Source: an uncultured Rhodospirillaceae bacterium
Lineage (GTDB): Bacteria; Pseudomonadota; Alphaproteobacteria; Rhodospirillales; UBA2165
Assembly (NCBI GenBank): GCA_913020445.1
Contig: CAJWAR010000009.1
Location: 30,772-94,771 of the forward strand
Direction of reading: 5' to 3'
DNA: 64,000 nt
The position numbers and the translations under genes were made by a program. The notes under the pieces are model-generated. The model did no database searches. It had not been told where the DNA came from and saw only the letters and a program-made list of their open reading frames with translations. Positions 1-9,400 of this stretch are shown piece by piece (positions within the stretch are counted from its first letter, which is position 1; every line of letters begins with the position of its first letter).

Positions 1-675
1 ATAATCACATTTGTCCGCCATCATTTGATAGACCGCGATTAAATCCTGCACTGCACTTACTTTGCACGACAATATAATGTGGTCACGCGCCAAGCCGATC
101 TCCTCGGCAAGGGCGGCACTTTCCAAGGCCGACGCTACCAATGCATCATGCATGACCAGTTGAACATCTTTGGGATCGTCGAGCTTGGCATTATCGTCCA
201 TAAAGCGGGCCAGCAAATCCTGATCCAGGCTGCCCCAATTGACGCCGATGCGCACCGGTTTACCATGTTTGATCGCCTGCTCGATCATCACCGTGAACTG
301 CTGATCTTTTTTGTCCTTGAAGCCGACATTGCCGGGATTGATGCGGTATTTGGCGAGAGCTTGGGCGCAATCTGGATAGTCGGTCAGCAACGTATGGCCA
401 TTGTAGTGAAAGTCACCGACCAGTGGCACATGGCAGCCCATATCATCCAATTGGGCGCGGATGTTCGCGACTTGCGCGGCCGCCTCTTCGGTATTGACGG
501 TTATGCGGACAAGTTCAGAACCCGCCTCAGCAAGTGCGGCCACTTGGCCCACCGTGGCTGAGGCATCCGCCGTATCGGTGTTGGTCATGGATTGCACGAC
601 GATGGGCGCACCGCCGCCAACAACAATATCGCCGATTTTTACCGCCACACTTTTATGCCGCTCAATTTGAACCAT
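1..675 (-). CDS. ispG: 4-hydroxy-3-methylbut-2-enyl diphosphate synthase, C-terminus cut by window edge
   Basis: IspG (GcpE) is the 4Fe-4S enzyme that converts methylerythritol cyclodiphosphate to HMBPP, the penultimate step of the MEP isoprenoid pathway in the cytoplasm. The reverse strand reads 225 codons without a stop from ATG at 673-675. The N-terminus ([20 protein letters not shown]), then [12 protein letters not shown] and [13 protein letters not shown], is typical of the family's TIM barrel. The FeS-binding C-terminal part lies beyond base 1, so the gene is partial. It is divergent from hpnC, 63 bases apart. Its place beside squalene and hopene genes suggests precursor supply for hopanoids (inference). 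The family assignment is firm. Confidence 0.93.
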   Translation of the reverse strand, partial: MVQIERHKSVAVKIGDIVVGGGAPIVVQSMTNTDTADASATVGQVAALAEAGSELVRITVNTEEAAAQVANIRAQLDDMGCHVPLVGDFHYNGHTLLTDYPDCAQALAKYRINPGNVGFKDKKDQQFTVMIEQAIKHGKPVRIGVNWGSLDQDLLARFMDDNAKLDDPKDVQLVMHDALVASALESAALAEEIGLARDHIILSCKVSAVQDLIAVYQMMADKCDY

Positions 676-738
676 AAGAGACTGTTTATCTTAGCTGGAT
701 TGGACTTGCCAGCTTTCTTCTGCGATCATCCCGCCATT

Positions 739-1593
739 ATGATGGATGCAACCAACCCATCTGAGGAAATAAGTTCCGGCAAAGACATCGCTTACGAGAA
801 TTTTCCCGTCGGCTCTTGGCTGCTGCCGGCGCATCTGCGTCCCCATATTGCGACGTTTTATCACTTTGCCCGTGCCGCCGATGATATTGCCGATTCTGCT
901 GATTTGAGCGCCGAAGACAAGATCACCCGCCTCGATCAATATCAAAGAGCAATTAACAATGAGCTGACCGGCAACACGGCGCCGGAAAAAGCGGCCCGCA
1001 TGGCAGATAGTTTAACTGAGACAAAGACAACGCCCCAGTATTGTGTCGATTTGCTGGCGGCGTTTAAGCAGGATGCGACTAAACACCGCTATCAAAATTG
1101 GCCGGAATTGATCAACTATTGCGAATTATCCGCCGCACCCGTTGGGCGTTATTTACTCGATTTGCACGGGGGATCAAAAGACGGATATGGTCCGTCCGAT
1201 GCGTTGTGTGTAGCGCTCCAAATCCTCAATCATCTGCAGGACTGCCAAGATGACTATCAGACTCTTGACCGAGTATATTTGCCGCTCGAAATATTGGTAA
1301 AGCATGGCACCGGGGTTGACGAATTAACCGCATCAGCAGCAACAGCATCTTTGCGCCACGTATTCGATGACATCCTGGATCGCGTTGATGAATTGATGCG
1401 CGAAGCAGCGCGGCTGCCGGCCGGACTCAATAATCGTCGATTGGCGATGGAATCTCAAATCATCATCAACGTAGCCAATCGCCTGAGTCAAAAATTGCGC
1501 CACAATGACCCACTTAAAAACCGTGTGGAACTTTCTAAGCCACAGTATTTATTGTGTTTTGTTTCAGGAGCACTCCAGGCACTGTTCCGATGA
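739..1593 (+). CDS. hpnC: squalene synthase HpnC (hydroxysqualene synthase step)
   Basis: HpnC belongs to the trans-isoprenyl diphosphate synthase (phytoene/squalene synthase) family. In the HpnCDE route it converts presqualene diphosphate to hydroxysqualene. The two Asp-rich motifs are visible as AADDIADSAD and LQDCQDDYQTLDR. The reading frame stays open upstream to 592, but that extension overlaps ispG, so I chose the ATG at 739 (MMDATNPSEE); ATG 742 is equally possible. This gives 284 residues, normal for the family. The stop overlaps the start of hpnB by four bases (ATGA), indicating translational coupling. HpnC is told from HpnD by gene order and sequence flavour, so the subfamily call is slightly less certain than the family. 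Confidence 0.9.
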   Translation: MMDATNPSEEISSGKDIAYENFPVGSWLLPAHLRPHIATFYHFARAADDIADSADLSAEDKITRLDQYQRAINNELTGNTAPEKAARMADSLTETKTTPQYCVDLLAAFKQDATKHRYQNWPELINYCELSAAPVGRYLLDLHGGSKDGYGPSDALCVALQILNHLQDCQDDYQTLDRVYLPLEILVKHGTGVDELTASAATASLRHVFDDILDRVDELMREAARLPAGLNNRRLAMESQIIINVANRLSQKLRHNDPLKNRVELSKPQYLLCFVSGALQALFR

Positions 1594-2738
1594 TACTTTT
1601 AGCATGTGCCGGGAGTTCACTTTTCATGTGGATTGTTCTGGTGTTTTTTCGCGGTGGTTTTTGGCGCGCTGATCAGTGTCTCGCAGCGGTTCTGACACCA
1701 CTTACCAATCCACCCAATGTCGTCGTCATCATTCCAGCGCGCAATGAAGAAATGACCATCGGGCGCACCATAAATTCTCTATTAGAGCAAGATTACGCCG
1801 GCAATTTTTCAATTATCGTCATTAATGACAATAGTGAAGACGACACCGTCAATGCAGCCAAAGTCGCCGCTCAAGGGACAGACAATCTCACAATCGTTGA
1901 CGGAGCAGAATTACCGGTAGGCTGGACCGGCAAGATGTGGGCTGTCGCCCAAGGCGTAGAAACCGCTAACAATGATTTACCGGAAACCGACTATTATCTT
2001 TTGACCGATGCCGACATCTCTCATCATCCTGAGAACCTCGCTGAACTTATGACCAAAGCAATAGATGAAAAACTGGCGCTGATATCTCTGATGGTTCGAT
2101 TACGCTCGGAGACTTGGTGGGAACATCTGTTAATGCCCGCTTTTGTATTCTTTTTCCAAAAACTGTATCCGTTTCCGTGGGTGAACAACCCGAAGAAAAA
2201 AACAGCTGGTGGAGCCGGTGGCTGCATGCTGGTCAAACGATCAGCCCTCGAAAATGCTGGCGGCATTGAAGCGATCAAAGGCGAGATTATTGACGATTGC
2301 GCCTTGGCCGAGCTGCTGAAAAAGTCCGATCCTATTTGGCTCGGCCTTACCCGCTCAACGACCAGTCTTCGCGGCTATGAGAAACTGTCAGATATTTGGC
2401 CGATGGTCTGCCGGACGGCTTTCGTTCAACTGAACCATTCAAGCCTTAAACTGGTCGGCACGGTAATTGGCATGGCGCTTATTTATATCATGCCAATTAT
2501 TGCGATTTTTATCGGAATTATAAGTCAAGAGATTGAACTGCTTGCTCTAGGCTTAGTGGCTTGGGCGCTCATGGCTGTCGCCTATACGCCTACTCTCAGA
2601 CTATATACGCGCCCAGCCTGGGAAGCCGGTTTACTTCCGCTCGCCGCATTGCTTTATACTGCCATGACGCTAGACTCAGCCAGACAGTACTGGACCAATA
2701 AGGCGCCAGTTTGGAAAGGGCGCCGGAACGTAAAATAG
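1590..2738 (+). CDS. hpnB: hopanoid-associated glycosyltransferase HpnB
   Basis: Family 2 glycosyltransferase of the hopene-associated HpnB type, a membrane protein of 382 residues. An N-terminal transmembrane segment (about residues 1-20) is followed by the GT-A domain, with the start VVVIIPARNEEMTIGRT, an acidic DNSEDDTV stretch, a metal-site-like LLTDADI and GGAGGCMLVKRSAL. Two or three hydrophobic helices close the C-terminus. The ATG at 1590 overlaps the hpnC stop; a further 12 upstream codons in frame are less likely. HpnB-like proteins are found in most hpn clusters, but the sugar donor and acceptor are not established. A role in building or modifying the hopanoid head group is the usual inference. 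Confidence 0.88.
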   Translation: MILLACAGSSLFMWIVLVFFRGGFWRADQCLAAVLTPLTNPPNVVVIIPARNEEMTIGRTINSLLEQDYAGNFSIIVINDNSEDDTVNAAKVAAQGTDNLTIVDGAELPVGWTGKMWAVAQGVETANNDLPETDYYLLTDADISHHPENLAELMTKAIDEKLALISLMVRLRSETWWEHLLMPAFVFFFQKLYPFPWVNNPKKKTAGGAGGCMLVKRSALENAGGIEAIKGEIIDDCALAELLKKSDPIWLGLTRSTTSLRGYEKLSDIWPMVCRTAFVQLNHSSLKLVGTVIGMALIYIMPIIAIFIGIISQEIELLALGLVAWALMAVAYTPTLRLYTRPAWEAGLLPLAALLYTAMTLDSARQYWTNKAPVWKGRRNVK

Positions 2739-2741
2739 ACA

Positions 2742-3602
2742 ATGTCCCCAAAAGAAACACAACTCGGAGAATTCCCGGATATTATCTCGATTGTGCGAAA
2801 ATCGGGATCGTCGTTCTATTGGGCGATGCGCCTGCTGCCGCACCAGAAGCGCGACGCCATGTTTGCGATTTACGCGTTTTGCCGGAACGTCGATGACATT
2901 GCCGATGGAGAAGATGACCCGGCCAGCAAGCACGCGAAACTTCAGCAATGGCGCGACGAGATCGATCATCTCTATGACGGCAACCCCAACAATCTCATTA
3001 CCAACGCTTTGGCTGGGCCGGTAGAAACCTATGGGCTGGCCAAGGCGGACTTCGCAGCCGTAATTGATGGCATGGAGATGGATGCAGTCGACGCCTTACG
3101 CCTTCAGGATATGGCTGAGCTGGTCCTATATTGTGACCGTGTCGCCTGTGCCGTTGGCCGGCTTTCTAATGCTGTCTTTGGCCTCAGCGGAGTTCAAAGC
3201 AACGATCTGGCCAAATCGCTTGGCGAAGCGCTTCAACTGACGAATATTCTGCGCGACATTTATGAAGATGCTGAACGGGATCACATATATTTACCGGCCG
3301 ACCTCCTCGCCCGTCACGGCATTGTTGGCGCATCCGTCAATGATATAATTGAACATCCAGGGATTGTCGAAGTCTGCATCGAACTGGATAGACGGGCAGA
3401 AGATAACTATCGAAAAGCTTCTTCGATAATTGAGCAATGTGATAAAAATCTTATTCGTCCTGCCATCATCATGATGAAAAGTTATCATCAGCTTTTGCAC
3501 TTGTTAGAATGTCGTGGCTGGGAACGCCTTGATGTTCCCGTAAAAGTATCAAAAATATGGAAATTGTTGTTGACTGCGCGTATTCTAATTTTCGGTAACT
3601 GA
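2742..3602 (+). CDS. hpnD: presqualene diphosphate synthase HpnD
   Basis: Condenses two farnesyl diphosphates to presqualene diphosphate, the first step of the bacterial HpnCDE route to squalene. The 286-residue protein has both Asp-rich motifs of squalene/phytoene synthases: CRNVDDIADGEDD near residue 50 and LRDIYEDAERDHIYLP near residue 170. The gene starts three bases after the hpnB stop and ends two bases before shc, so hpnC-hpnB-hpnD-shc form one tight operon. In most genomes hpnE, the FAD desaturase that finishes squalene, follows here. It is missing from this operon and from the window. Confidence 0.92.
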   Translation: MSPKETQLGEFPDIISIVRKSGSSFYWAMRLLPHQKRDAMFAIYAFCRNVDDIADGEDDPASKHAKLQQWRDEIDHLYDGNPNNLITNALAGPVETYGLAKADFAAVIDGMEMDAVDALRLQDMAELVLYCDRVACAVGRLSNAVFGLSGVQSNDLAKSLGEALQLTNILRDIYEDAERDHIYLPADLLARHGIVGASVNDIIEHPGIVEVCIELDRRAEDNYRKASSIIEQCDKNLIRPAIIMMKSYHQLLHLLECRGWERLDVPVKVSKIWKLLLTARILIFGN

Positions 3603-3604
3603 AA

Positions 3605-5575
3605 ATGCAGAAGCGCACCGAAAATTTAAGAGCCGGAGAAATTGCAGGCCAAAAGATATCTTTGGATGAGGTGGTCCAAAGAGCGCAATCCCGTCTGCTC
3701 AGCAGTCAGGCAGAAGACGGCCATTGGGCCTTTCCCTTGGAAGCTGACGTCACCATTACCGCAGAATACATTTTGCTCAATCATTACCTTGGTGAGATCA
3801 ATGATGAAGTGGAAGCCAAACTCGCCAATTACATTCGCCGCATTCAAGGCGAACATGGCGGCTGGCCGCTTTATCATGGCGGTGATCTAAATGTCAGCGC
3901 TTCAGTAAAAGCCTATTTCGCCTTAAAACTTTCCGGCGATGATCCGGAAGCGCCGCATATGATTAAGGCCAGGGATGCGATTTTAGCCCATGGCGGCGCC
4001 AAAGAAACAAATGTGTTCACACGAATTACCTTGGCGTTATTTGGCCTGGTTCCCTGGCGAGCAACGCCGGTTACGCGCATTGAGGTCTTATATGCGCCAA
4101 AGTGGTTTCCGCTCCATATCAATAAAGTTTCCTATTGGACACGTACCGTTACGGTTCCGCTGTTGATATTAACGGCGCTGCGCCCCAAAGCCAAAAACCC
4201 GCGCAATATTATGATTGATGAGCTTTTTACTAAATCGCGCTTCGAAGAAGATTATCGGATCAAGAATCCCACCGGGCATTGGCTCGGCAAATTGATGATC
4301 GTCCTTGATCTATTAGCGCGGCCATTTGAAAGTTTGATTCCAAGTTATATTGTCAATCGTAGCATCGACAAAGCAATGAATTTCATCACCGAACGATTAA
4401 ACGGAGATGACGGGCTCGGCGGTATTTTTCCGGCCATGGCCAATGCTCTAATAGCCTTTGATGCCTTGGGCATTCCTAAAGATAATCCCCGCGTGGTAAC
4501 CGCCCGCCGAGCCATTGAGAAATTACTGATATTTCAGGATGACGAAGCCTATTGCCAACCCTGCCTTTCACCAGTTTGGGACACCGGCCTCGCCGCCCAT
4601 GCGATGCTGGAAGCAAGTCGGGCTGCGGGCCCGCACGCCATCGAAGATGATACCATCGCCAAATCCTGCAATTGGCTCGAAGCGCTTCAAATTAAGGATT
4701 GTATTGGTGACTGGGCGATGTGGCGGCCGGATGTCCGGCCCGGTGGTTGGGCCTTTCAATACCGCAACGACTATTACCCTGACGTTGATGATACGGCGGT
4801 TGTCGCCATGGCGCTGCACCGAACCGGTAATAAGAACTATGAACCCGCCATTCAACGCGCCGCCGAATGGGTTGTCGGTATGCAATCGAAAAGTGGCGGC
4901 TGGGCGGCTTTTGATGTGGATAATGAATATTACCTGCTGGAAAATATGCCCTTTGCTGACCATGGTGCATTGCTCGACCCACCGAGCGCCGATGTTTCAG
5001 CCCGCTGCATTAGTTTTTTAGCGCAAATTGGCTATGACAGCGCACACCCGGCGATACAGCGCGGGTTAACCTATCTAAAGCAAGAGCAGGAAGATGATGG
5101 ATCGTGGTTTGGCCGTTGGGGCACCAACTACATTTATGGTACCTGGTCGGTATTGTCGGCGCTGAATGCAGCCGGTGAAGATTTAGATGCCGATTATATC
5201 AGGCAGGCCGTTGACTGGCTTGTATCATTCCAACACCAAGATGGTGGCTGGGGTGAAGATTGCGCCAGCTATTGGCCAGATCGCAATCAACATGATTTTC
5301 AATTTTCTCTACCTTCGCAAACAGCTTGGGCGGTTCTAGGACTCATGGCGGCGGGTGAAGGCAAAAGTGAGGCGGTAAAAAGAGGCATCCAATTTCTCCT
5401 TGAGACTTGCCAAGTCGATGGCGATTGGCAAGAAGAGCATTTCAATGCTGTTGGTTTTCCGCGGGTGTTTTTTTTGCGCTACCATGGCTACCGCCATTAT
5501 TTTCCACTCCTCGCCTTAGCGCGTTACCGCAATCTGGAAAGCACCCACACCGATCACCCGGTTTATGGCCTTTGA
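3605..5575 (+). CDS. shc: squalene-hopene cyclase
   Basis: Class II triterpene cyclase (HpnF) that folds squalene into hopene at the inner membrane. The length of 656 residues is normal. The protonating acid motif DVDD, giving D-x-D-D, is at about residues 393-396 (YYPDVDDTAVVAM). Repeated QW motifs are visible, for example MQSKSGGWAAFD, QEQEDDGSWFGRWG and QHQDGGWGED, ending with QVDGDWQEEHFNAVGFPR. Start ATG 3605 lies two bases past the hpnD stop. All catalytic landmarks are present, so the cyclase should be functional, with squalene supply depending on an HpnE encoded elsewhere. Confidence 0.96.
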   Translation: MQKRTENLRAGEIAGQKISLDEVVQRAQSRLLSSQAEDGHWAFPLEADVTITAEYILLNHYLGEINDEVEAKLANYIRRIQGEHGGWPLYHGGDLNVSASVKAYFALKLSGDDPEAPHMIKARDAILAHGGAKETNVFTRITLALFGLVPWRATPVTRIEVLYAPKWFPLHINKVSYWTRTVTVPLLILTALRPKAKNPRNIMIDELFTKSRFEEDYRIKNPTGHWLGKLMIVLDLLARPFESLIPSYIVNRSIDKAMNFITERLNGDDGLGGIFPAMANALIAFDALGIPKDNPRVVTARRAIEKLLIFQDDEAYCQPCLSPVWDTGLAAHAMLEASRAAGPHAIEDDTIAKSCNWLEALQIKDCIGDWAMWRPDVRPGGWAFQYRNDYYPDVDDTAVVAMALHRTGNKNYEPAIQRAAEWVVGMQSKSGGWAAFDVDNEYYLLENMPFADHGALLDPPSADVSARCISFLAQIGYDSAHPAIQRGLTYLKQEQEDDGSWFGRWGTNYIYGTWSVLSALNAAGEDLDADYIRQAVDWLVSFQHQDGGWGEDCASYWPDRNQHDFQFSLPSQTAWAVLGLMAAGEGKSEAVKRGIQFLLETCQVDGDWQEEHFNAVGFPRVFFLRYHGYRHYFPLLALARYRNLESTHTDHPVYGL

Positions 5576-5589
5576 GTGATACTGAAGCC

Positions 5590-6255
5590 GTGAAACGTAT
5601 CGGATTTATTACCGGCATTCAGAAGGAAGCGGCGATCCTCCGAAAAAATTCTGGAATTCAAAAATCTGATGTTAAATGTGCTGGCGCGAATTCCGACCGC
5701 GCAAATGAATTGGCGAGTGATTTGGCCCAAGACGGTTGTGATGCCTTGATCAGTTTTGGCGTAGCCGGCGCGCTTGATCCCACTCTACGTCCAGGAGACC
5801 TGATTATCCCCGATCAAGTAATCAGCACCAACGGCGACTCTTTTGAAACTTCAAAAGATCAACTGATTTCTCATCTCGGCAGTCGCTTCATATTTAAGCG
5901 CGGCTCGCTATTGGGCTCTGATAATTTGATCGCCAGCGTGACCGAAAAACAGGCGTTGCATAAATCAACGGGCTCGATCGCCGTCGACATGGAATCCATA
6001 GGCGTCGCCCAAGCAGCACGTGGTCACGGACTTCCCTTTCTTGTCATCCGCGCTATTTCTGACGCAGCCGATCAGGACTTACCTGCTGCCTCATACCAGG
6101 CAGTTGACGATCAAGGAAATATACGGATTGGTTCGATATTGTTGGAGCTGGTTAAAAACCCTAGCGGACTACCAGACCTTATAAAAATGTCGGGTGACAG
6201 CGGTAAAGCCTTCGATACCTTACGCCGCGTCGCTGCGCTCGTTATTGACTACTAA
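5590..6255 (+). CDS. hpnG: hopanoid-associated phosphorylase HpnG (adenosylhopane nucleosidase)
   Basis: Purine nucleoside phosphorylase / MTA-SAH nucleosidase family protein of about 221 residues. In the hopanoid pathway HpnG removes adenine from adenosylhopane to give ribosylhopane or its phosphate. The start VKRIGFITGIQKEAAIL, the motif ISFGVAGALDP, the substrate-binding AVDMESIGVAQAA and the late RAISDAAD are typical. I chose GTG 5590 because it begins exactly at the conserved first strand; a TTG at 5572 overlapping the shc stop is the alternative, and neither has a clear ribosome site. The last 36 bases overlap the convergent hpnH. Confidence 0.87.
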   Translation: MKRIGFITGIQKEAAILRKNSGIQKSDVKCAGANSDRANELASDLAQDGCDALISFGVAGALDPTLRPGDLIIPDQVISTNGDSFETSKDQLISHLGSRFIFKRGSLLGSDNLIASVTEKQALHKSTGSIAVDMESIGVAQAARGHGLPFLVIRAISDAADQDLPAASYQAVDDQGNIRIGSILLELVKNPSGLPDLIKMSGDSGKAFDTLRRVAALVIDY

Positions 6256-7299
6256 ACGCGGGCCAATATCCGGTACCATTGCGCTATCTGTATTCACGCC
6301 ATTCAGCGCCACTTTCAGAGCTTTCAGCGGATGTGCAACGGTATCCAGCACAGCTGTCGGTTCATACCCGCAATGGACCATGCAATCAGCACATTTTTCA
6401 TAATTACCCGTGCCGTAATTTGCCCATTCGGTTTCTTCCATCAATTCTGTAAATGTATTGGCATAACCTTCACTCAACAGATAGCACGGCCGCTGCCAGC
6501 CAAAAATATTGCGGGTGGGATTTCCCCAAGGCGTACACTGGTACGTTTGATTACCAGCCAGAAAATCCAAAAAAAGCGAAGATTGACTGAATTGCCAATT
6601 GCGCCCCTTGCCTTTCTTAAACACGTCACGAAACAACTGCTTGGTTTTTCCCCGGTTGAGAAAGTGCTCTTGATCAGGTGCGCGCTCATAGGCATAGCCA
6701 GGGGAGATAGTGATCCCTTCAACGCCTAAATCAAGACAGGCGAAGTCAAAGAAGGCGGCAATCTCGTCAGCGTTCATTTGATCAAATAAAGTGCAATTGA
6801 TATTGATGCGAAAGCCCTTTGATTTGGCCTTACGGATTGCCGAGACAGCACGTTCAAACACACCTTCTTGATCAACGGCATGGTCATGATGGGTCTCCAA
6901 TCCATCCAAATGCACAGAAAGTGTCAAATAGGGCGTTGGCTGATATTGATCTAATTTTTTCTCCAACAACAACGCATTGGTACAGAGATAGACAAATTTT
7001 TTGCGCTCGATTAGGGCCGCAACAATTTCCGGCATATCATGGTGAAGTAGAGGCTCACCGCCCGGAATGGACACAATCGGCGCACCGCATTCCTCGGCAG
7101 CTGCAATACATTCCTCAACGCTCAAGCGCCGATCTAGAACATCGTCTTCATAGTCAATTTTACCACAGCCCGGACAGGCCAGATTACATCGAAATAGAGG
7201 CTCCAGCATCAAAACCAACGGATAACGCTGGATTCCTTTCAAACGATGTTTGAAAATATACCCACCAACACGCAATTGCTGAATAAGTGGAACCGCCAT
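6220..7299 (-). CDS. hpnH: radical SAM adenosyl-hopene transferase HpnH
   Basis: Radical SAM enzyme that attaches the 5'-deoxyadenosyl group to hopene, making adenosylhopane, the entry to side-chain-extended bacteriohopanepolyols. The cluster motif C-x3-C-x2-C is at residues 38, 42 and 45 (RCNLACPGCGK). Further landmarks are SIPGGEPLLH, the SAM-binding GGEP, and a C-terminal SPASM-like Cys group (NYEKCADCMVHCGYEPTA). The length of 359 residues is slightly above average. It lies three bases downstream of ispH on the same strand, so the two probably share a transcript, and it runs convergently into hpnG. Confidence 0.95.
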   Translation of the reverse strand: MAVPLIQQLRVGGYIFKHRLKGIQRYPLVLMLEPLFRCNLACPGCGKIDYEDDVLDRRLSVEECIAAAEECGAPIVSIPGGEPLLHHDMPEIVAALIERKKFVYLCTNALLLEKKLDQYQPTPYLTLSVHLDGLETHHDHAVDQEGVFERAVSAIRKAKSKGFRININCTLFDQMNADEIAAFFDFACLDLGVEGITISPGYAYERAPDQEHFLNRGKTKQLFRDVFKKGKGRNWQFSQSSLFLDFLAGNQTYQCTPWGNPTRNIFGWQRPCYLLSEGYANTFTELMEETEWANYGTGNYEKCADCMVHCGYEPTAVLDTVAHPLKALKVALNGVNTDSAMVPDIGPRLVVNNERSDAA

Positions 7300-7302
7300 T
7301 GG

Positions 7303-8295
7303 CTATGCCTTAATTGTTGATCCATCAGAAGTGTTGCTCGCATCCGTCAATTCCGGCGGCAATTTAAACTGAATATTCTCTTCGACACCGGCGACCAATT
7401 CGAGATCGATTTCACCGCATTCCTTTAGCCGCTCCAGCAATTCTTCTACCAATTCCTCCGGTGCGGATGCCCCGGCCGTAATACCAATCGTCGTCACTCC
7501 CTCAAGCCAGTCAGTATCAAACCCCGCGGCATCGGCAATTAAATAGCTGGGAATATTGTGCTCGGTGCCAATTTCCCGCAAGCGGTTGGAATTTGAGCTG
7601 TTCTGAGCGCCAACTACCAAAAGCAATTCGATATCATCGGTGACATGGCGAACGGCCTGCTGCCGGTTCTGAGTGGCAAAACAAATATCACGGACGTCTG
7701 GGCCGATAATTTTTGGAAACTTCTGTTTTAAAGCTTCAATAATATCGCGCGTATCATCAACGCTGAGTGTCGTTTGGGTGACATAGGCGACTTCATTTTC
7801 ATCAGCCACTTTTAATGTCTCTACATCCGCCAAATTCGTCACCAGATGTACCGCACCAGGAATTCGCCCCATGGTGCCTTCAACTTCCGGATGGCCAGCG
7901 TGACCGATCAACACGACATCACGTGCATTAGCGGAATGATTTTGACCTTCCTTGTGAACTTTGGAAACCAGCGGACACGTCGCATCAATGATTGGCAAAT
8001 TCCGCAGCCGGGCTTCATTTTCGACCGCCTCGGATATACCGTGGGCGCTAAATATCGTCACGCTGTCATCGGGAATTTCGTCAACTTCTTCAACAAAGAT
8101 CGCGCCTTTTTGGCGCAAAGTATCAACGACGCGTTTATTGTGGACGATTTCATGACGCACATAGACCGGCGCGCCATATATTTCGAGCGCCTGCTCGACG
8201 ATTTCGATGGCGCGTTCGACGCCAGCGCAAAATCCGCGCGGCTGCGCCAGCAGGACTTTGTATTTTGATTTCGATCCGCTCACTGAACCACTCAC
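7303..8295 (-). CDS. ispH: 4-hydroxy-3-methylbut-2-enyl diphosphate reductase
   Basis: IspH (LytB) reduces HMBPP to IPP and DMAPP, the last MEP-pathway step, using a 4Fe-4S cluster held by three conserved cysteines visible in [23 protein letters not shown] and [12 protein letters not shown]. The protein has 330 residues. The start is GTG 8295; the frame is open further upstream but without a standard start codon. A strong purine-rich ribosome-site-like stretch (positions 8334-8343, reverse strand) lies about 40 bases upstream of the start, farther than usual. ispG and ispH both within the hopanoid locus point to local control of precursor supply. Confidence 0.95.
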   Translation of the reverse strand: MSGSVSGSKSKYKVLLAQPRGFCAGVERAIEIVEQALEIYGAPVYVRHEIVHNKRVVDTLRQKGAIFVEEVDEIPDDSVTIFSAHGISEAVENEARLRNLPIIDATCPLVSKVHKEGQNHSANARDVVLIGHAGHPEVEGTMGRIPGAVHLVTNLADVETLKVADENEVAYVTQTTLSVDDTRDIIEALKQKFPKIIGPDVRDICFATQNRQQAVRHVTDDIELLLVVGAQNSSNSNRLREIGTEHNIPSYLIADAAGFDTDWLEGVTTIGITAGASAPEELVEELLERLKECGEIDLELVAGVEENIQFKLPPELTDASNTSDGSTIKA

Positions 8296-8395
8296 TACTA
8301 GAACTGTTCCAAGGATCAGAAAATGATCTTCACACCTCCTCCTGTCAAATCAATTAAAATGCCGTATAACAAATTACGTAAAAATAGAGGTTATA

Positions 8396-9388
8396 TTGAA
8401 AGTACTTCTGACAGGCGCCACTGGTTTTGTCGGCTCGGCGGTATTACGCCAATTAATTGATCGCGGTGATGACGTACGCGTGCTCGCTCGCAAAACCAGT
8501 GATCGCCGTAATTTGATAGGCCTGAATTGTGAAATTGTGACCGGCGATCTTCTTGACCAACCGTCACTCACCGAGGCGTTACAAGGTTGCCAAGCTTTGT
8601 TTCATGTTGCCGCCGATTATCGAATATGGGTCCGCCATCCTGCGGAAATGACAAAGACCAATATCACCGGCACCATAAATATAATGGCGGCAGCGTTGTC
8701 AGCCGGCATAGAAAAAGTAATTTACACCAGCAGCGTGGCAGCTCTCGGGATCAATGCAGACGAAACGCCGGCTGATGAGTCGACGCCGTCTTCGTATGAT
8801 TCGATGATCGGCGCTTATAAGCGATCTAAATTTCTGGCTGAACAGGAAGTACATAGACTTATCAACGAACAAGCCTTGCCCGCTATTATCGTCAATCCGT
8901 CTGCGCCTCTAGGTCCGCGTGACATTAAGCCAACGCCAACGGGGCGCCTCATTGTCCAAGCCGCCAAAGGTGAGATGCCAGCCTATGTTGATACAGGTCT
9001 CAATTTTGTCCATGTTGACGATGTCGCCCGAGGTCATATTCTCGCGTTTGAAAAAGGTCTTGTTGGCGAGCGTTATATATTGGGCGGTGAAAACTTGAGC
9101 CTAAAATCTTTATTGGAATGTGTTGCAGAAATCACCGGCAAACCTGCACCAAAAATCTGCATCCCGCACAACCTAGTCCTTCCAATCGCTCGTCTTGCGG
9201 AGGCCTGGACTATACTAACCAATGGATCAGAGCCTTTTGCGACCGTTGACGGCGTTAACATGGCGAAAAAGAAAATGTATTTTACCTCGGCTAAAGCTGA
9301 ACGTGAACTTGGCTACACTCACCGCCCGGTAACGGACGCCCTAGGTGATGCCATAAAATGGTTTGGCGATAACGGATATTTGGATTAA
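8396..9388 (+). CDS. hpnA: hopanoid-associated sugar epimerase HpnA
   Basis: Extended short-chain dehydrogenase / NAD-dependent epimerase of the HpnA type, 330 residues. The NAD-binding motif VLLTGATGFVGSAVLRQL opens the protein. The catalytic region shows YTSSVAALG and YKRSKFLAEQEV (Y-x3-K). The start is TTG 8396 with AGAGG just upstream; there is no earlier start in frame. It is divergent from ispH. HpnA homologues are consistently found in hpn clusters, but the exact substrate is unresolved; modification of a sugar or polyol head group is presumed. Only 12 bases separate it from the following nucleotidyltransferase, so hopanoid and phosphonate genes appear to be co-transcribed here. Confidence 0.9.
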   Translation: MKVLLTGATGFVGSAVLRQLIDRGDDVRVLARKTSDRRNLIGLNCEIVTGDLLDQPSLTEALQGCQALFHVAADYRIWVRHPAEMTKTNITGTINIMAAALSAGIEKVIYTSSVAALGINADETPADESTPSSYDSMIGAYKRSKFLAEQEVHRLINEQALPAIIVNPSAPLGPRDIKPTPTGRLIVQAAKGEMPAYVDTGLNFVHVDDVARGHILAFEKGLVGERYILGGENLSLKSLLECVAEITGKPAPKICIPHNLVLPIARLAEAWTILTNGSEPFATVDGVNMAKKKMYFTSAKAERELGYTHRPVTDALGDAIKWFGDNGYLD

Positions 9389-9400
9389 CAACAGAGCATT

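Noticed and set aside
79..561. Open frame of 160 codons on the + strand at the left edge
   Set aside because: It is the shadow of ispG on the other strand, whose protein matches the family over all 225 visible codons.
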